Source: Verrucomicrobiia bacterium (lineage in GTDB: Bacteria > Verrucomicrobiota > Verrucomicrobiia > JABWAM01). From it: 13,336 nt of DNA. Of the stretch, positions 1 through 6,660 are shown piece after piece. Below the pieces are notes generated by a model. It saw nothing but the letters and a program-made list of their open reading frames with translations. It had not been told where the DNA came from and made no database searches. Location of the stretch: the NCBI GenBank assembly GCA_013360985.1, contig JABWAM010000041.1, forward strand, positions 1 through 13,336, in the 5' to 3' direction. The translations under genes and the position numbers were made by a program. Position 1 is the first letter of the stretch. Each line of letters starts with the position of its first letter.

Positions 1-6
1 ATCGCG

Positions 7-798
7 GTGGAGCGGGTGACGGCCGTTCATCACGCCTGCGCGCCCACATGGGAAATGGCGCAGCGGCGCGTGGGCGACGACATGTTCTTTTATGTCACCG
101 GCGGCCGCGGATGGGCGACGATCGAGGGGCGCCGGATAGATCTGGCGGCGGGGGTCTGCGCGCATTTCCGCCGGGGAGAACTCCATGCAGCGGGGCACGA
201 CCCGCGGCGGCCCTTGCGCGTCGCGGCGCTCCACTACACGGCGCGGCTGTTCGATTCGCTCACCATGCCGCGGGCGCTCGGATTTCCGGACGCCTTCGAC
301 CTGCGAAACGATCGCGCGGCGGACGCGCTCTTTCGCGAGGCATGCCGCGAATACGCGGAACGCCCGCTTGGACACGCGCGCGGGTTGGAGGCCTTAACGA
401 CACGTCTCCTCTTGCATCTGGCGCGCGGGCATGGCGAGGAAATGTCGCTCCCTGGACGCCGCCCGGGGATCGGCGACCTCAGCCGGCTGTTGCCCGCGCT
501 CGACGCGATGCAGCGACGATATCCGGAGCCGGTCACGGTGGCCGCCTACGCGCGGCTCGCGGCTCTTTCGGAGCCGCAGTTCCGGAGGGTCTTCGCCCGC
601 GCGATGGGCATCTCCCCCGTTCGCCATCTCGCGCGGCTGCGGATGGAACGGGCGTGCTGGCTCTTGCGTCACACCTCGCGAACCGTGGAAGCGATCTCGA
701 ACGACGTGGGGTACGCAGAGCCGGCGTTCTTCGCTCGGGTGTTCCGCCGAGAGATGGGCGTCACGCCCGGCGCCTATCGCCGTTTGCGCGGTCCGTAA
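7..798 (+). CDS. AraC-family transcriptional regulator (5' end may lie outside window)
   Basis: DNA-binding transcription regulator acting in the cytoplasm. The C-terminal part (about residues 165-261) is a typical AraC double helix-turn-helix: a first helix pair around VTVAAYARLAALSEPQFRRV, then the linker GISPVRHLARLRMERACWLL, then a second pair ending in the family signature EPAFFARVFRREMGVTPGAYR. The N-terminal 140 residues look like the cupin-type ligand or dimerisation domain (FFYVTGGRGWATIEGRR, then an acidic/histidine strand), but no ligand can be inferred. The frame is open to base 1, so the GTG at base 7 is only the first available start; 263 residues is slightly short of the usual 270-300. 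The gene ends TAA directly against the TAA of the opposing pseudouridine synthase gene, with no bases between. Its regulon is not evident, because the gene that might share its promoter lies upstream of the window. Confidence 0.9.
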   Translation: MERVTAVHHACAPTWEMAQRRVGDDMFFYVTGGRGWATIEGRRIDLAAGVCAHFRRGELHAAGHDPRRPLRVAALHYTARLFDSLTMPRALGFPDAFDLRNDRAADALFREACREYAERPLGHARGLEALTTRLLLHLARGHGEEMSLPGRRPGIGDLSRLLPALDAMQRRYPEPVTVAAYARLAALSEPQFRRVFARAMGISPVRHLARLRMERACWLLRHTSRTVEAISNDVGYAEPAFFARVFRREMGVTPGAYRRLRGP

Positions 799-1662
799 TT
801 ATTCCTTGGCGAGGACGTCGAGCGCGGACTGAAGCTCGTCGGGCAGAGGAGATTCGAGGCGGACCGGCGCGCCTCCATCGGGATGATGAAACTCGAGGCG
901 TTGCGCGTGGAGGAAGAGACGGCGGAGGCCGGCGCGCCGCTTGAGCTCGCGGTTCCACGCAAAGTCGCCGTACACGCGGTCGCCGGCCACGGGATGCCGT
1001 CGCGCGGCGGCTTGAACGCGCGCCTGATGGGTGCGCCCCGTCACGAGCAGGATCTGAACCAGACAGGCGCGCGCGGAGGGGAAATCGCGGCGGACGCGAT
1101 AGACAAGCTCGGCGTTGGGCGGTCCGCCGCGGGCGACGACGGAACGCACGGAACCCTGTCCGCCAAGCTTGAGGAGGCGATCGAGCCAGCGGCCTTGAGG
1201 CGGGCGAGGAAATCCTTGGACGAGGGCCAGATAGCTCTTGCGAAGCTTGCGCTGCTCGAAGAGGACGCGGCAGGCGGCGGCGACCGTCTCGTCGCGCGCG
1301 GCGAGGAGGACGCCGGAGGTGTCTTGATCGAGGCGGTGAACCAACCAAACCGGCCCGCTCGGAGAATCGAACCGCCGGGCGGATGGATCATAGCGGCCTT
1401 CAAAAGCGCAGCGGGCGCGCGGGCCGCCGGAGTTGGGATGCGAGAGCACGCCTTCGGGTTTGGCGACGGCCAGCAAAAAGCCGTCGTCGAGAAGGATCGG
1501 GCAGCGCGTCAGAGGCGTTTTCACCGCGTCGAGACGCTCGCGCGGATCCTCCGCTCGCCTCGCACATCGCGAAAAACGGTGCGGCAAACGCGGCGGCAGC
1601 GATGCCTCCGTTCTCTCTCTCGATGCGTCATCTTCCGATCGTTCGCGCGCCGCATAATCCAT
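799..1662 (-). CDS. RluA-family RNA pseudouridine synthase
   Basis: Isomerises uridine to pseudouridine in rRNA or tRNA; the target site cannot be told from sequence. The hallmark catalytic motif HRLDQDTSGVLLAA lies at residues 109-122, with Asp112 as the expected nucleophile. Preceding it is the family strand LLDDGFLLAVAKPEGVLSHP, and near the C-terminus is the TGRTHQARVQAAARRHPVAGD region that matches the GRTHQIRVHL...HPILGD motif. No N-terminal S4 RNA-binding domain is visible, so it resembles the short RluA/TruC-like branch rather than RluC/RluD. The ATG at 1662 begins 7 bp after the stop of the upstream ABC ATPase, which fits translational coupling. The first 46 residues are Arg/Glu-rich and non-conserved in appearance, so the GTG at 1524 (just before the conserved domain) is an alternative start. 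The insert RCAFEGRYDPSARRF before the catalytic motif is longer than in RluA of E. coli. Confidence 0.9.
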   Translation of the reverse strand: MDYAARERSEDDASRERTEASLPPRLPHRFSRCARRAEDPRERLDAVKTPLTRCPILLDDGFLLAVAKPEGVLSHPNSGGPRARCAFEGRYDPSARRFDSPSGPVWLVHRLDQDTSGVLLAARDETVAAACRVLFEQRKLRKSYLALVQGFPRPPQGRWLDRLLKLGGQGSVRSVVARGGPPNAELVYRVRRDFPSARACLVQILLVTGRTHQARVQAAARRHPVAGDRVYGDFAWNRELKRRAGLRRLFLHAQRLEFHHPDGGAPVRLESPLPDELQSALDVLAKE

Positions 1663-1669
1663 CGGCGCG

Positions 1670-2467
1670 TCAGACGGCGACTGACGGCACGGCGGCGAGC
1701 AGGCGGCGGGTGTATTCGTGCCGCGGGCGTCGGTAGATTTCCTCTCGCGCGCCCTGCTCGACGATGCGGCCTTCGCGCATGACGAGAACGCGGCGGCTCA
1801 CATGCTCGATCACGCCGAGGTCGTGACCGATGAAGAGATAGGCCAAGCCGAGTTGATCCTGGAGGTCCTGGAGGAGGTTGACGATTTGGGCCTGCACGGA
1901 GACATCAAGCGCGCTGACGGGCTCGTCGCAGAGGATGAGACGCGGCTCGACGGCCAGCGCGCGGGCGATGCCGATGCGCTGGCGTTGGCCTCCGCTGAAT
2001 TCATGCGGGTAGCGCGCCAGATGCTCCGGTTGAAGCCCGACGTGGCGCAACAGTTCGGCCACGCGCTCTCGGCGTTCGGCGCGCGTCATCTTGGGGAAGT
2101 GGATTTCCAGCGCCTCTCCCACGATCGCTTCGACGGACAGGCGGGGGTTCAGCGAGCCGTACGGATCTTGGAAGATCATCTGGATATGACGGCGGTAAGG
2201 GCGAAAGGCGGTCTCGCCCAGCTTCGCGATCTCCTGTCCGCGCCAAAAAATTTCACCCGAGGTCACCGGCGCCAGCTTGACGATGGCGCGGCCGACGGTG
2301 GTCTTGCCGCTGCCGCTCTCGCCAACCAGCCCGACCGTTTCGCCCTCAGCGATGGCGAAGCTCACGCCATCCACGGCGCGCACCACGCCCGAGCGGCCGA
2401 AGACGCCGCCGCCGCGCGCGGAGTAATGCACCTTGAGATCTCGAACCTCGAGGAGAGGCGCCTTCAT
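1670..2467 (-). CDS. ABC transporter ATP-binding protein, peptide/nickel (DppF/OppF-like) type
   Basis: Cytoplasmic ATPase subunit of an importer of the peptide/opine/nickel family. Visible motifs: Walker A GESGSGKT (residues 49-56), Q-loop Gln100 in MIFQDPYGSLNPR, signature FSGGQRQR (157-164), Walker B LILCDEP (177-183), D-loop SALD and H-loop His215. The sequence style (FQDPYGSLNPR, ALDVSVQAQIVNLL) is that of DppF/OppF. At 265 residues it stops just after YTRRLLAAVPS and lacks the C-terminal 50-70 residue oligopeptide domain with its Cys-Pro-Phe stretch that most Opp/Dpp ATPases carry; NikE has a similar short length. Its start overlaps the stop of the partner ATPase by ATGA (2464-2467). 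No Shine-Dalgarno is seen, so coupled translation is likely. Substrate not determinable, as no binding protein or permease is adjacent. Confidence 0.93.
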   Translation of the reverse strand: MKAPLLEVRDLKVHYSARGGGVFGRSGVVRAVDGVSFAIAEGETVGLVGESGSGKTTVGRAIVKLAPVTSGEIFWRGQEIAKLGETAFRPYRRHIQMIFQDPYGSLNPRLSVEAIVGEALEIHFPKMTRAERRERVAELLRHVGLQPEHLARYPHEFSGGQRQRIGIARALAVEPRLILCDEPVSALDVSVQAQIVNLLQDLQDQLGLAYLFIGHDLGVIEHVSRRVLVMREGRIVEQGAREEIYRRPRHEYTRRLLAAVPSVAV

Positions 2468-3252
2468 GGGGAAACCGCCGCGGCCGCGAGGGTGGCGTGA
2501 TCAATCGCGGCGAGACGATGGCGGCGCGCGCCGAGACGCGGGATGCAGTCGAGCAGGGCGGCGGTATAGGCGTGCCGCGGACGGCGGAGCACCTCGCGCG
2601 CGTCGCCCTGCTCAACGAGCTTGCCGCGGTACATCACCAAGACCCGGTCCGCAAAATGCGAAACGATCGCGAAGTTGTGGGTGATCAGCAGCACCGCCAT
2701 GCCGAGGCGCCGCCGCAAATCGCGCAGCAAGTCGAGGATCTGGGCTTGCACGGTCACATCGAGCGCCGTGGTGGGCTCGTCGGCGACGAGCAGAGCGGGG
2801 CGGCAGGCCAGCGCCATCGCGATCATGACGCGCTGCTGCATCCCTCCTGAAAGCTGGTGAGGATAGGCTTCCATCACGCGTCCGGGGTCGCGGATGCCGA
2901 CGAGATCCAACAGGCGGAGCGTCTCGGCGCGAAGCTCTCTGACCTCGGGGCGATGCAGGCGCAGCGATTCGGCCACTTGCGTGCGCACGCGGAAGACGGG
3001 GTTCATCGAGGTCGAAGGCTCCTGGAAGACATACGCGATGCGCGCGCCGCGCACGGCGCGCAGTTCGCGCGGAGGCATCGCGAGCAGGTCTTTCCCCTCG
3101 AAAAGCGCGCGCCCGCCGTCGTAGCGCGCCGGCGGCGAAGGCAGGAGGCGGGTGAGCGCCAGCGCGGTTACGCTCTTGCCGCTGCCGCTCTCGCCCACAA
3201 GCGCCACCGATTCTCCCGCGGCGATGGCGAAGCTCACGCCATCCACGGCGCG
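2302..3252. repeat. Two direct-repeat blocks shared by the paired ABC ATPase genes
   Basis: A 22-bp identity (2302-2323 and 3174-3195) over the Walker A codons and a 32-bp identity (2349-2380 and 3221-3252) over the codons for RAVDGVSFAIA occur in both ATPase genes at the same 872-bp offset. The identity includes silent positions. It may reflect gene conversion, or only strong constraint plus shared codon bias; the sequence alone does not decide. Confidence 0.75.
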
Positions 3253-3312
3253 GACTTCGCCCTCCTCCGTGACGAAGGAGATCTTCAGGTCTTGGACATC
3301 GAGCAGGGCCAT
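2464..3312 (-). CDS. ABC transporter ATP-binding protein, peptide/nickel (DppD/OppD-like) type
   Basis: Partner ATPase of the preceding entry; the two would form the nucleotide-binding heterodimer under a permease pair. With the ATG at 3312 the protein has 282 residues: Walker A GESGSGKS (40-47), Q-loop Gln97 in YVFQEPSTSMNP, signature LSGGMQQR (154-161), Walker B LLVADEP (174-180), D-loop TALD, H-loop His212. FQEPSTSMNP and SGGMQQRVMIAMALA are typical of OppD/DppD. An in-frame GTG at 3318 is an alternative start; neither has a clear ribosome binding site. The C-terminus ends RRHRLAAIDHATLAAAAVSP, exactly where family members continue into the IPG-x-P-containing extension, which is absent. 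It is first in a leftward operon of at least three genes (this, its partner, the pseudouridine synthase). Upstream, on the other strand, lies the glutaredoxin gene, so no permease precedes it. Confidence 0.93.
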   Translation of the reverse strand: MALLDVQDLKISFVTEEGEVRAVDGVSFAIAAGESVALVGESGSGKSVTALALTRLLPSPPARYDGGRALFEGKDLLAMPPRELRAVRGARIAYVFQEPSTSMNPVFRVRTQVAESLRLHRPEVRELRAETLRLLDLVGIRDPGRVMEAYPHQLSGGMQQRVMIAMALACRPALLVADEPTTALDVTVQAQILDLLRDLRRRLGMAVLLITHNFAIVSHFADRVLVMYRGKLVEQGDAREVLRRPRHAYTAALLDCIPRLGARRHRLAAIDHATLAAAAVSP

Positions 3313-3449
3313 CGCCACGGCGTGAGCTTGCGCTCATTTCCGGATGGATTTCGAGCTTTAGTTCGGACCAGGGCCTCGCGGCGAAAATCCGGCGGCAAGC
3401 GCGCGGGCGGAAAACCGCTCCCTTTCCGTCACGCGAGGCTGTTCAAGAA

Positions 3450-3459
3450 AGTCATGACT
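3450..3459. promoter_or_regulatory. 10-bp palindrome upstream of the glutaredoxin promoter
   Basis: AGTCATGACT is a perfect palindrome ending 6 bp before the candidate -35 box of the glutaredoxin gene, a position where an activator or repressor could bind. A 10-bp palindrome is expected to occur by chance several times in a window this size, so only its position makes it notable. Confidence 0.25.
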
Positions 3460-3465
3460 CCACGG

Positions 3466-3493
3466 TTGCGATCCAAACGGACGCGCTTATAGT
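3466..3493 (+). promoter_or_regulatory. Candidate sigma70-type promoter for the glutaredoxin gene
   Basis: TTGCGA (3466-3471), a 16-bp spacer and TATAGT (3488-3493) match the vegetative -35/-10 consensus at 4/6 and 5/6. The -10 box ends 10 bp before the ATG at 3504, so transcription would begin about 2-4 bases before the start codon. This implies a leaderless or near-leaderless mRNA, which agrees with the absence of a Shine-Dalgarno sequence. Confidence 0.5.
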
Positions 3494-3503
3494 GTTCTTT
3501 CCT

Positions 3504-3863
3504 ATGAGCGCAACTTTGCCCCCCAAGATCATCGCTTACCTGAAACCGACGTGCGGTTGGAGCAACGGCGTGCGCGCCGTGCTCCGCAAGTATCAACTCC
3601 CCTTCGAGGATCGCGATATTCTCGGCAACCCCGCGCACTACGAGGAGATGATCCGCAAGTCCGGCCAGCCGCTCTCGCCCTGCGTCGAAGTGAACGGCCG
3701 CATCCTCGCCGACGTCAGCGGCGACGAAGTCGAAGCTTGGCTCGTCAGGAACGGTTACGTCAGCCGAAGTTTCGCCCCCGCGGGCGTTCCGACCAACGCC
3801 TCCTGCTCCGAAGAGGAGCATGCGCGCCAGGCCGGCGCGCCGAACGTCGCGTTCCATCGTTGA
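3504..3863 (+). CDS. Monothiol glutaredoxin-like protein (CGWS active site)
   Basis: Small thioredoxin-fold protein, 119 residues, cytosolic, with no signal peptide. The active site is TCGWS (Cys17 to Ser20), the single-cysteine CGxS type used for glutathione binding, Fe-S cluster handling or deglutathionylation rather than dithiol reduction. Usual landmarks follow: beta strand PKIIAYLKP before the site, PLSPCVEVNG (Pro59 in the cis-proline position, followed by Cys60), and DVSGDEVEAWL, corresponding to the GG-D glutathione-contact loop. After the fold is complete (about residue 88) there is a 30-residue tail containing another cysteine (Cys101 in NASCSEEEH). The ATG at 3504 is chosen because it directly precedes the conserved fold; a GTG at 3492 lies inside the candidate -10 box. 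The gene stands alone between two divergent and convergent neighbours and ends 1 bp from the stop of the opposing glycosyltransferase. Function in Fe-S or redox repair is inferred from family only. Confidence 0.9.
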   Translation: MSATLPPKIIAYLKPTCGWSNGVRAVLRKYQLPFEDRDILGNPAHYEEMIRKSGQPLSPCVEVNGRILADVSGDEVEAWLVRNGYVSRSFAPAGVPTNASCSEEEHARQAGAPNVAFHR

Positions 3864-3864
3864 G

Positions 3865-4941
3865 TCAAGCGGGCTTGGATTCCTCGAAGAGCGCGAGGAA
3901 ACGCGGCGCCAGCGCCTTGACGCTGTAGTGTTCGTCGGCCAAACGCCGTCCCTCGACGATGAGCCGCCGGCGCAACGCGCGGTCCCTCATGAGATGAAGG
4001 ATCCGCGCGCTCCACTCGGCGCGTCTCGAAGCCAACAAACCGTTCTCGCCGTCGCGAATCAGCCGCGCCGCCGCGCCCACGGGAGACGCGACGACGGGCA
4101 CTCCCGCCGCCCAGAACTGAACGAGGCGGAACGCGCTTTGCGCGCGATTCCACGGGGTATCCTTGAGCGGAAGCAGGCCGACATCCAACTCCTCGAAATC
4201 CGCAGCTTCTCCTTCGGAGGCGCACGGCTTCCATTCGATCGGACATCGCGCGGGGATCGTGTGCGGCGTTCCCCCCATCACGCGGAAAACGAACGGCGCG
4301 CGGGAATGGAGGTCGAACAGAGAGGGCAGGGCCTCGCGCAAATCGGCGTCCGAGGACCCGGGCGCAAACCAGCCGAGAACAGGGACCTTGAGCATCCGCT
4401 TCTCCGGCCCGCCTTGTGCCGCGAAGGCCTCCGTGGAAACGGCCGAGGGCAGCACGACAGGCTCCACTCCGTGCCGCCGAACAAAGGCGGCAACCTCCTC
4501 GTTTTCGACCACGACTCGCTTCGCGCGGCGGCAGATGTTCCCCAAGCGACGGGCGCGCAAGCGGGCGAGCGCGCGGAAATCCAACGCGCCCCGTCCGAGG
4601 TAAAGCGGCGCGTCGAGGTCGAACACCATGCGCGCCTCCCGCGCGATCCGCGATTCCAAGTCAAAGAACGGCGCCGGAAGGATCGGCCGCTGGACGTAGA
4701 CCCAATCGTAATCCCGAATCTGATGGAGGTCCTGCACCCGCCGCGTAAATGTCCGAAACATGCGTCGCGCCGCGCCTGCGGCGCGATCCTTTCCGCTCCC
4801 TTCCCCCTCCTTATCCTCGCGCGTCGCCGGACGCACCACGCACTCGTGCCCAGCCGCCTTGAGGTGCGGGAGATAGGGCGCGACCCGCGCGCGAGCAGAG
4901 AGCGCGGAGGGATCACCCTGCGTGAGAAACAAGAGGCGCAT
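3865..4941 (-). CDS. Glycosyltransferase, GT4-like (GT-B fold)
   Basis: Predicted cytoplasmic sugar transferase of 358 residues. The N-terminus MRLLFLTQGDPSALSARARV is the first strand and glycine loop of a GT-B enzyme, followed by the acceptor-side half. The C-terminal half has a GT4-type nucleotide-sugar domain: VPVLGWFAPGSSDADL (about 187-201), then DVGLLPLKDTPWNRAQSAFR (253-272) and LVQFWAAGVPVVASPVGA (273-290), the usual place of the EX7E motif. Here the classical first glutamate is not obvious (Pro-Leu-Lys-Asp-Thr occupies the region), so it is a divergent member. The start at 4941 is preferred over an upstream TTG/GTG-type extension because the conserved strand begins there. It is transcribed away from the GT2 gene with 68 bp between their starts. 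Donor and acceptor sugars unknown. Confidence 0.85.
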   Translation of the reverse strand: MRLLFLTQGDPSALSARARVAPYLPHLKAAGHECVVRPATREDKEGEGSGKDRAAGAARRMFRTFTRRVQDLHQIRDYDWVYVQRPILPAPFFDLESRIAREARMVFDLDAPLYLGRGALDFRALARLRARRLGNICRRAKRVVVENEEVAAFVRRHGVEPVVLPSAVSTEAFAAQGGPEKRMLKVPVLGWFAPGSSDADLREALPSLFDLHSRAPFVFRVMGGTPHTIPARCPIEWKPCASEGEAADFEELDVGLLPLKDTPWNRAQSAFRLVQFWAAGVPVVASPVGAAARLIRDGENGLLASRRAEWSARILHLMRDRALRRRLIVEGRRLADEHYSVKALAPRFLALFEESKPA

Positions 4942-5009
4942 CGGCGATAACGAGATTGAGCAAAGGGCTGACACGGTTCAGGATGCCGCCCCGAAGGATG
5001 CCGGCCACT

Positions 5010-5693
5010 ATGACGGAGCAAACTGCGAGAGGCAACGCCGTCGTCGCCATCCCCGCCCACAATGAGGCGGTTCGCTTGGGACTCGTCGTGCGCGGTTGTC
5101 GCGCCTTGGGTTTCCCCGTTTGGGTCGTGGACGACGGCTCCACCGACGCAACCGCGGAAACCGCGCAGCGCGAAGGCGCCGAGATCTTCCGCCATCCGAC
5201 GAATCTCGGCAAAGGCGCGGCCATCCGAACCGCTTTAGCGCAATTTCGCGGGACGACGTTCGCGCACCTGATCTTCATGGACGCCGACGGCCAACACGAC
5301 CCCGCACACCTCCCCGTTTTTCTTCAGGCGGCCGAGTCCGCCGACCTCGTCCTCGGGAATCGGATGAGCCACCCCGCCGCGATGCCCTGCCTGCGGCGCG
5401 CCACGAACCGTCTCATGTCTTGGATCCTCAGCCGTATCTGCGGGATTGGGATCCCGGACAGCCAGTGCGGCTTTCGCCTCCTGTCGCGACGCTTCGCGGA
5501 GGCCTTTCATCCGACAACCTCCCATTTCGAAGTCGAGAGCGAGATGCTGGTCGAAGCCGCGCGGCGAGGGTTCCGCATCGCCACGGCGCCGATCGCGACC
5601 ATCTACGAAAAACCCTCGAGCCACATCCGCCCCTTGACCGACACTCTTCGATTCCTCCGTTGGCTCTTGAAAATTTATTTACTCCCTAGATAG
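5010..5693 (+). CDS. Family 2 glycosyltransferase (polyprenyl-phosphate mannose/glucose synthase-like)
   Basis: GT-A fold enzyme of 227 residues, with no membrane segment, resembling dolichyl/undecaprenyl-phosphate hexosyltransferases. Motifs: VVAIPAHNEA (11-20), nucleotide-binding VVDDGSTDAT (39-48), NLGKGAAIRTAL (65-76), and the metal site FMDADGQHDP (89-98). The later stretch IPDSQCGFRLLSR matches the GT2 acceptor-side motif (D-x-QCGFR). The start is placed at ATG 5010: AAGGA at 4994-4998 lies 11 bp upstream, and the conserved fold begins 10 residues later; in-frame ATGs at 4983 and 4998 are alternatives. Such enzymes load a sugar on a lipid phosphate carrier for later transfer, or add sugars directly to a lipid-linked glycan; which applies is unknown. 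The 3' end overlaps the opposing GT9 gene by 19 bp. Confidence 0.92.
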   Translation: MTEQTARGNAVVAIPAHNEAVRLGLVVRGCRALGFPVWVVDDGSTDATAETAQREGAEIFRHPTNLGKGAAIRTALAQFRGTTFAHLIFMDADGQHDPAHLPVFLQAAESADLVLGNRMSHPAAMPCLRRATNRLMSWILSRICGIGIPDSQCGFRLLSRRFAEAFHPTTSHFEVESEMLVEAARRGFRIATAPIATIYEKPSSHIRPLTDTLRFLRWLLKIYLLPR

Positions 5694-6649
5694 GGAGTTA
5701 TCGCCGCAAGAACGGCGTCTTCCGAGAGATCTTCGATCGTCGCGCTTGAGCTTTTCAAACACTGCGCCCGCGACGTCCAAGGGCGCCAGCGCGTGGGATC
5801 CGACTGGCCAAAAAGCGCCACGACCCGCACCCCCATCGCTGCGGCGAGATGCATCGCCCCGCCATCCGGAGTCACCATCAGCCGACACTCCGTAAGGCGC
5901 GCGATCAACTCCTGGAGCGTGGAAGTCGGCGACGGCGTCACGGCGCCCCCTGCGAGACGGACAATTTCCTCCGCTTTCCGATCGTCGCCGGGATGAGTGG
6001 GCGTCGCCTGATCGCCCGGCGACCAAAACAGAAGGACGGACGATCTCGCGGCGGACGCCATGGCGCGCGCAACCTCCGCGAAGCGCGCCGCCGGCCAACG
6101 GTTACCGGGCTTTCGGCTCGTGATCTGGATGGCGACCCGGTCGCCCTTGGCGCGCATCGGATAGTCGATCTCCGAGGGAGGCGGCGCCTCCACGCCGAGG
6201 GCGTAAGCCATCACGCGCCAACTGTATTCGACCTCGTGCCGACCCTCCTCCCACGACGGCCCGTGTGCCTTCGATCCGTAGCCGAACACGCGCCGCGCGC
6301 GCGCCCAGCGCGCAAAGGCAAGGGCTTGGCGACTTTCCCCGCCGACCAAGAGAAACGCGGCGTCGCACGGCCGCGCGAGAAGCTGACGGTAAAACCCAGC
6401 GAGACGCGCGGCTTGCCTGAACCCGAACCCCGCGTGTTTCGTCTTTGTATAGACCACCAGGCGATCCACCCAGCGCGGAACCAGCGGCTCGGCGACTCCG
6501 ACGTTATAGGAATTGACCAGGAGGCGGATTTCCACGCCGCGCAATCGCTCCCGCGCGAGGCGAATCGCGGGAATCGAGCAGACCAAATCGCCGACGTTGT
6601 CGTTCCGCACCAGGAGCACCCTTTGCCGCGACGTCAGCGAAAATCTCAT
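5675..6649 (-). CDS. Family 9 glycosyltransferase (ADP-heptose:LPS heptosyltransferase-like)
   Basis: Predicted peripheral inner-membrane glycosyltransferase of 324 residues, usual for the family. N-terminal RVLLVRNDNVGDLVCSIPAI carries the family's N-x-GD loop with the presumed base Asp21. The C-terminal donor domain shows VAIQITSRKPGNRWPAARFA (172-191), LTECRLMVTPDGGAMHLAAA (252-271, the (D/S)xGxxHLA signature) and VVALFGQSDPTRWRPW. These are the landmarks of WaaC/WaaF/WaaQ-type heptosyltransferases that build the LPS core. No heptose-biosynthesis gene is in the window, so another donor is possible. The gene lies 67 bp downstream of the sugar-transferase gene on the same strand and has its own candidate promoter. 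Its last five codons (YLGSK) are encoded inside a palindrome shared with the end of the GT2 gene. Confidence 0.9.
   Translation of the reverse strand: MRFSLTSRQRVLLVRNDNVGDLVCSIPAIRLARERLRGVEIRLLVNSYNVGVAEPLVPRWVDRLVVYTKTKHAGFGFRQAARLAGFYRQLLARPCDAAFLLVGGESRQALAFARWARARRVFGYGSKAHGPSWEEGRHEVEYSWRVMAYALGVEAPPPSEIDYPMRAKGDRVAIQITSRKPGNRWPAARFAEVARAMASAARSSVLLFWSPGDQATPTHPGDDRKAEEIVRLAGGAVTPSPTSTLQELIARLTECRLMVTPDGGAMHLAAAMGVRVVALFGQSDPTRWRPWTSRAQCLKSSSATIEDLSEDAVLAAITPYLGSK
5681..5698. terminator. Hairpin shared by two convergent gene ends (possible bidirectional terminator)
   Basis: ACTCCCTAGATAGGGAGT has perfect 8-bp arms around a GA centre (in RNA, a 7-bp stem with a 4-base loop). It contains the TAG stop of the GT2 gene and the last codons of the GT9 gene. 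An AT-rich stretch (GAAAATTTATTT) lies on its left, giving only a broken U run for leftward transcripts and none for rightward ones. The terminator role is therefore plausible but weak; the symmetry itself is certain. Confidence 0.5.
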
Positions 6650-6660
6650 GGCAAAAGGGC

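Noticed and set aside
48..944. A 298-codon plus-strand frame overlapping the AraC gene
   Set aside because: It is out of frame with the conserved AraC helix-turn-helix and is Arg/Gly/Ala-rich, typical of a shifted frame in GC-rich DNA.
3820..4950. A 376-codon plus-strand frame opposite the first GT4 gene, and similar frames at 883-1782, 1718-2500 and 2857-3492
   Set aside because: All are antisense to genes with well-conserved motifs; their sequences show no family motif and their start sites have no ribosome binding signal.
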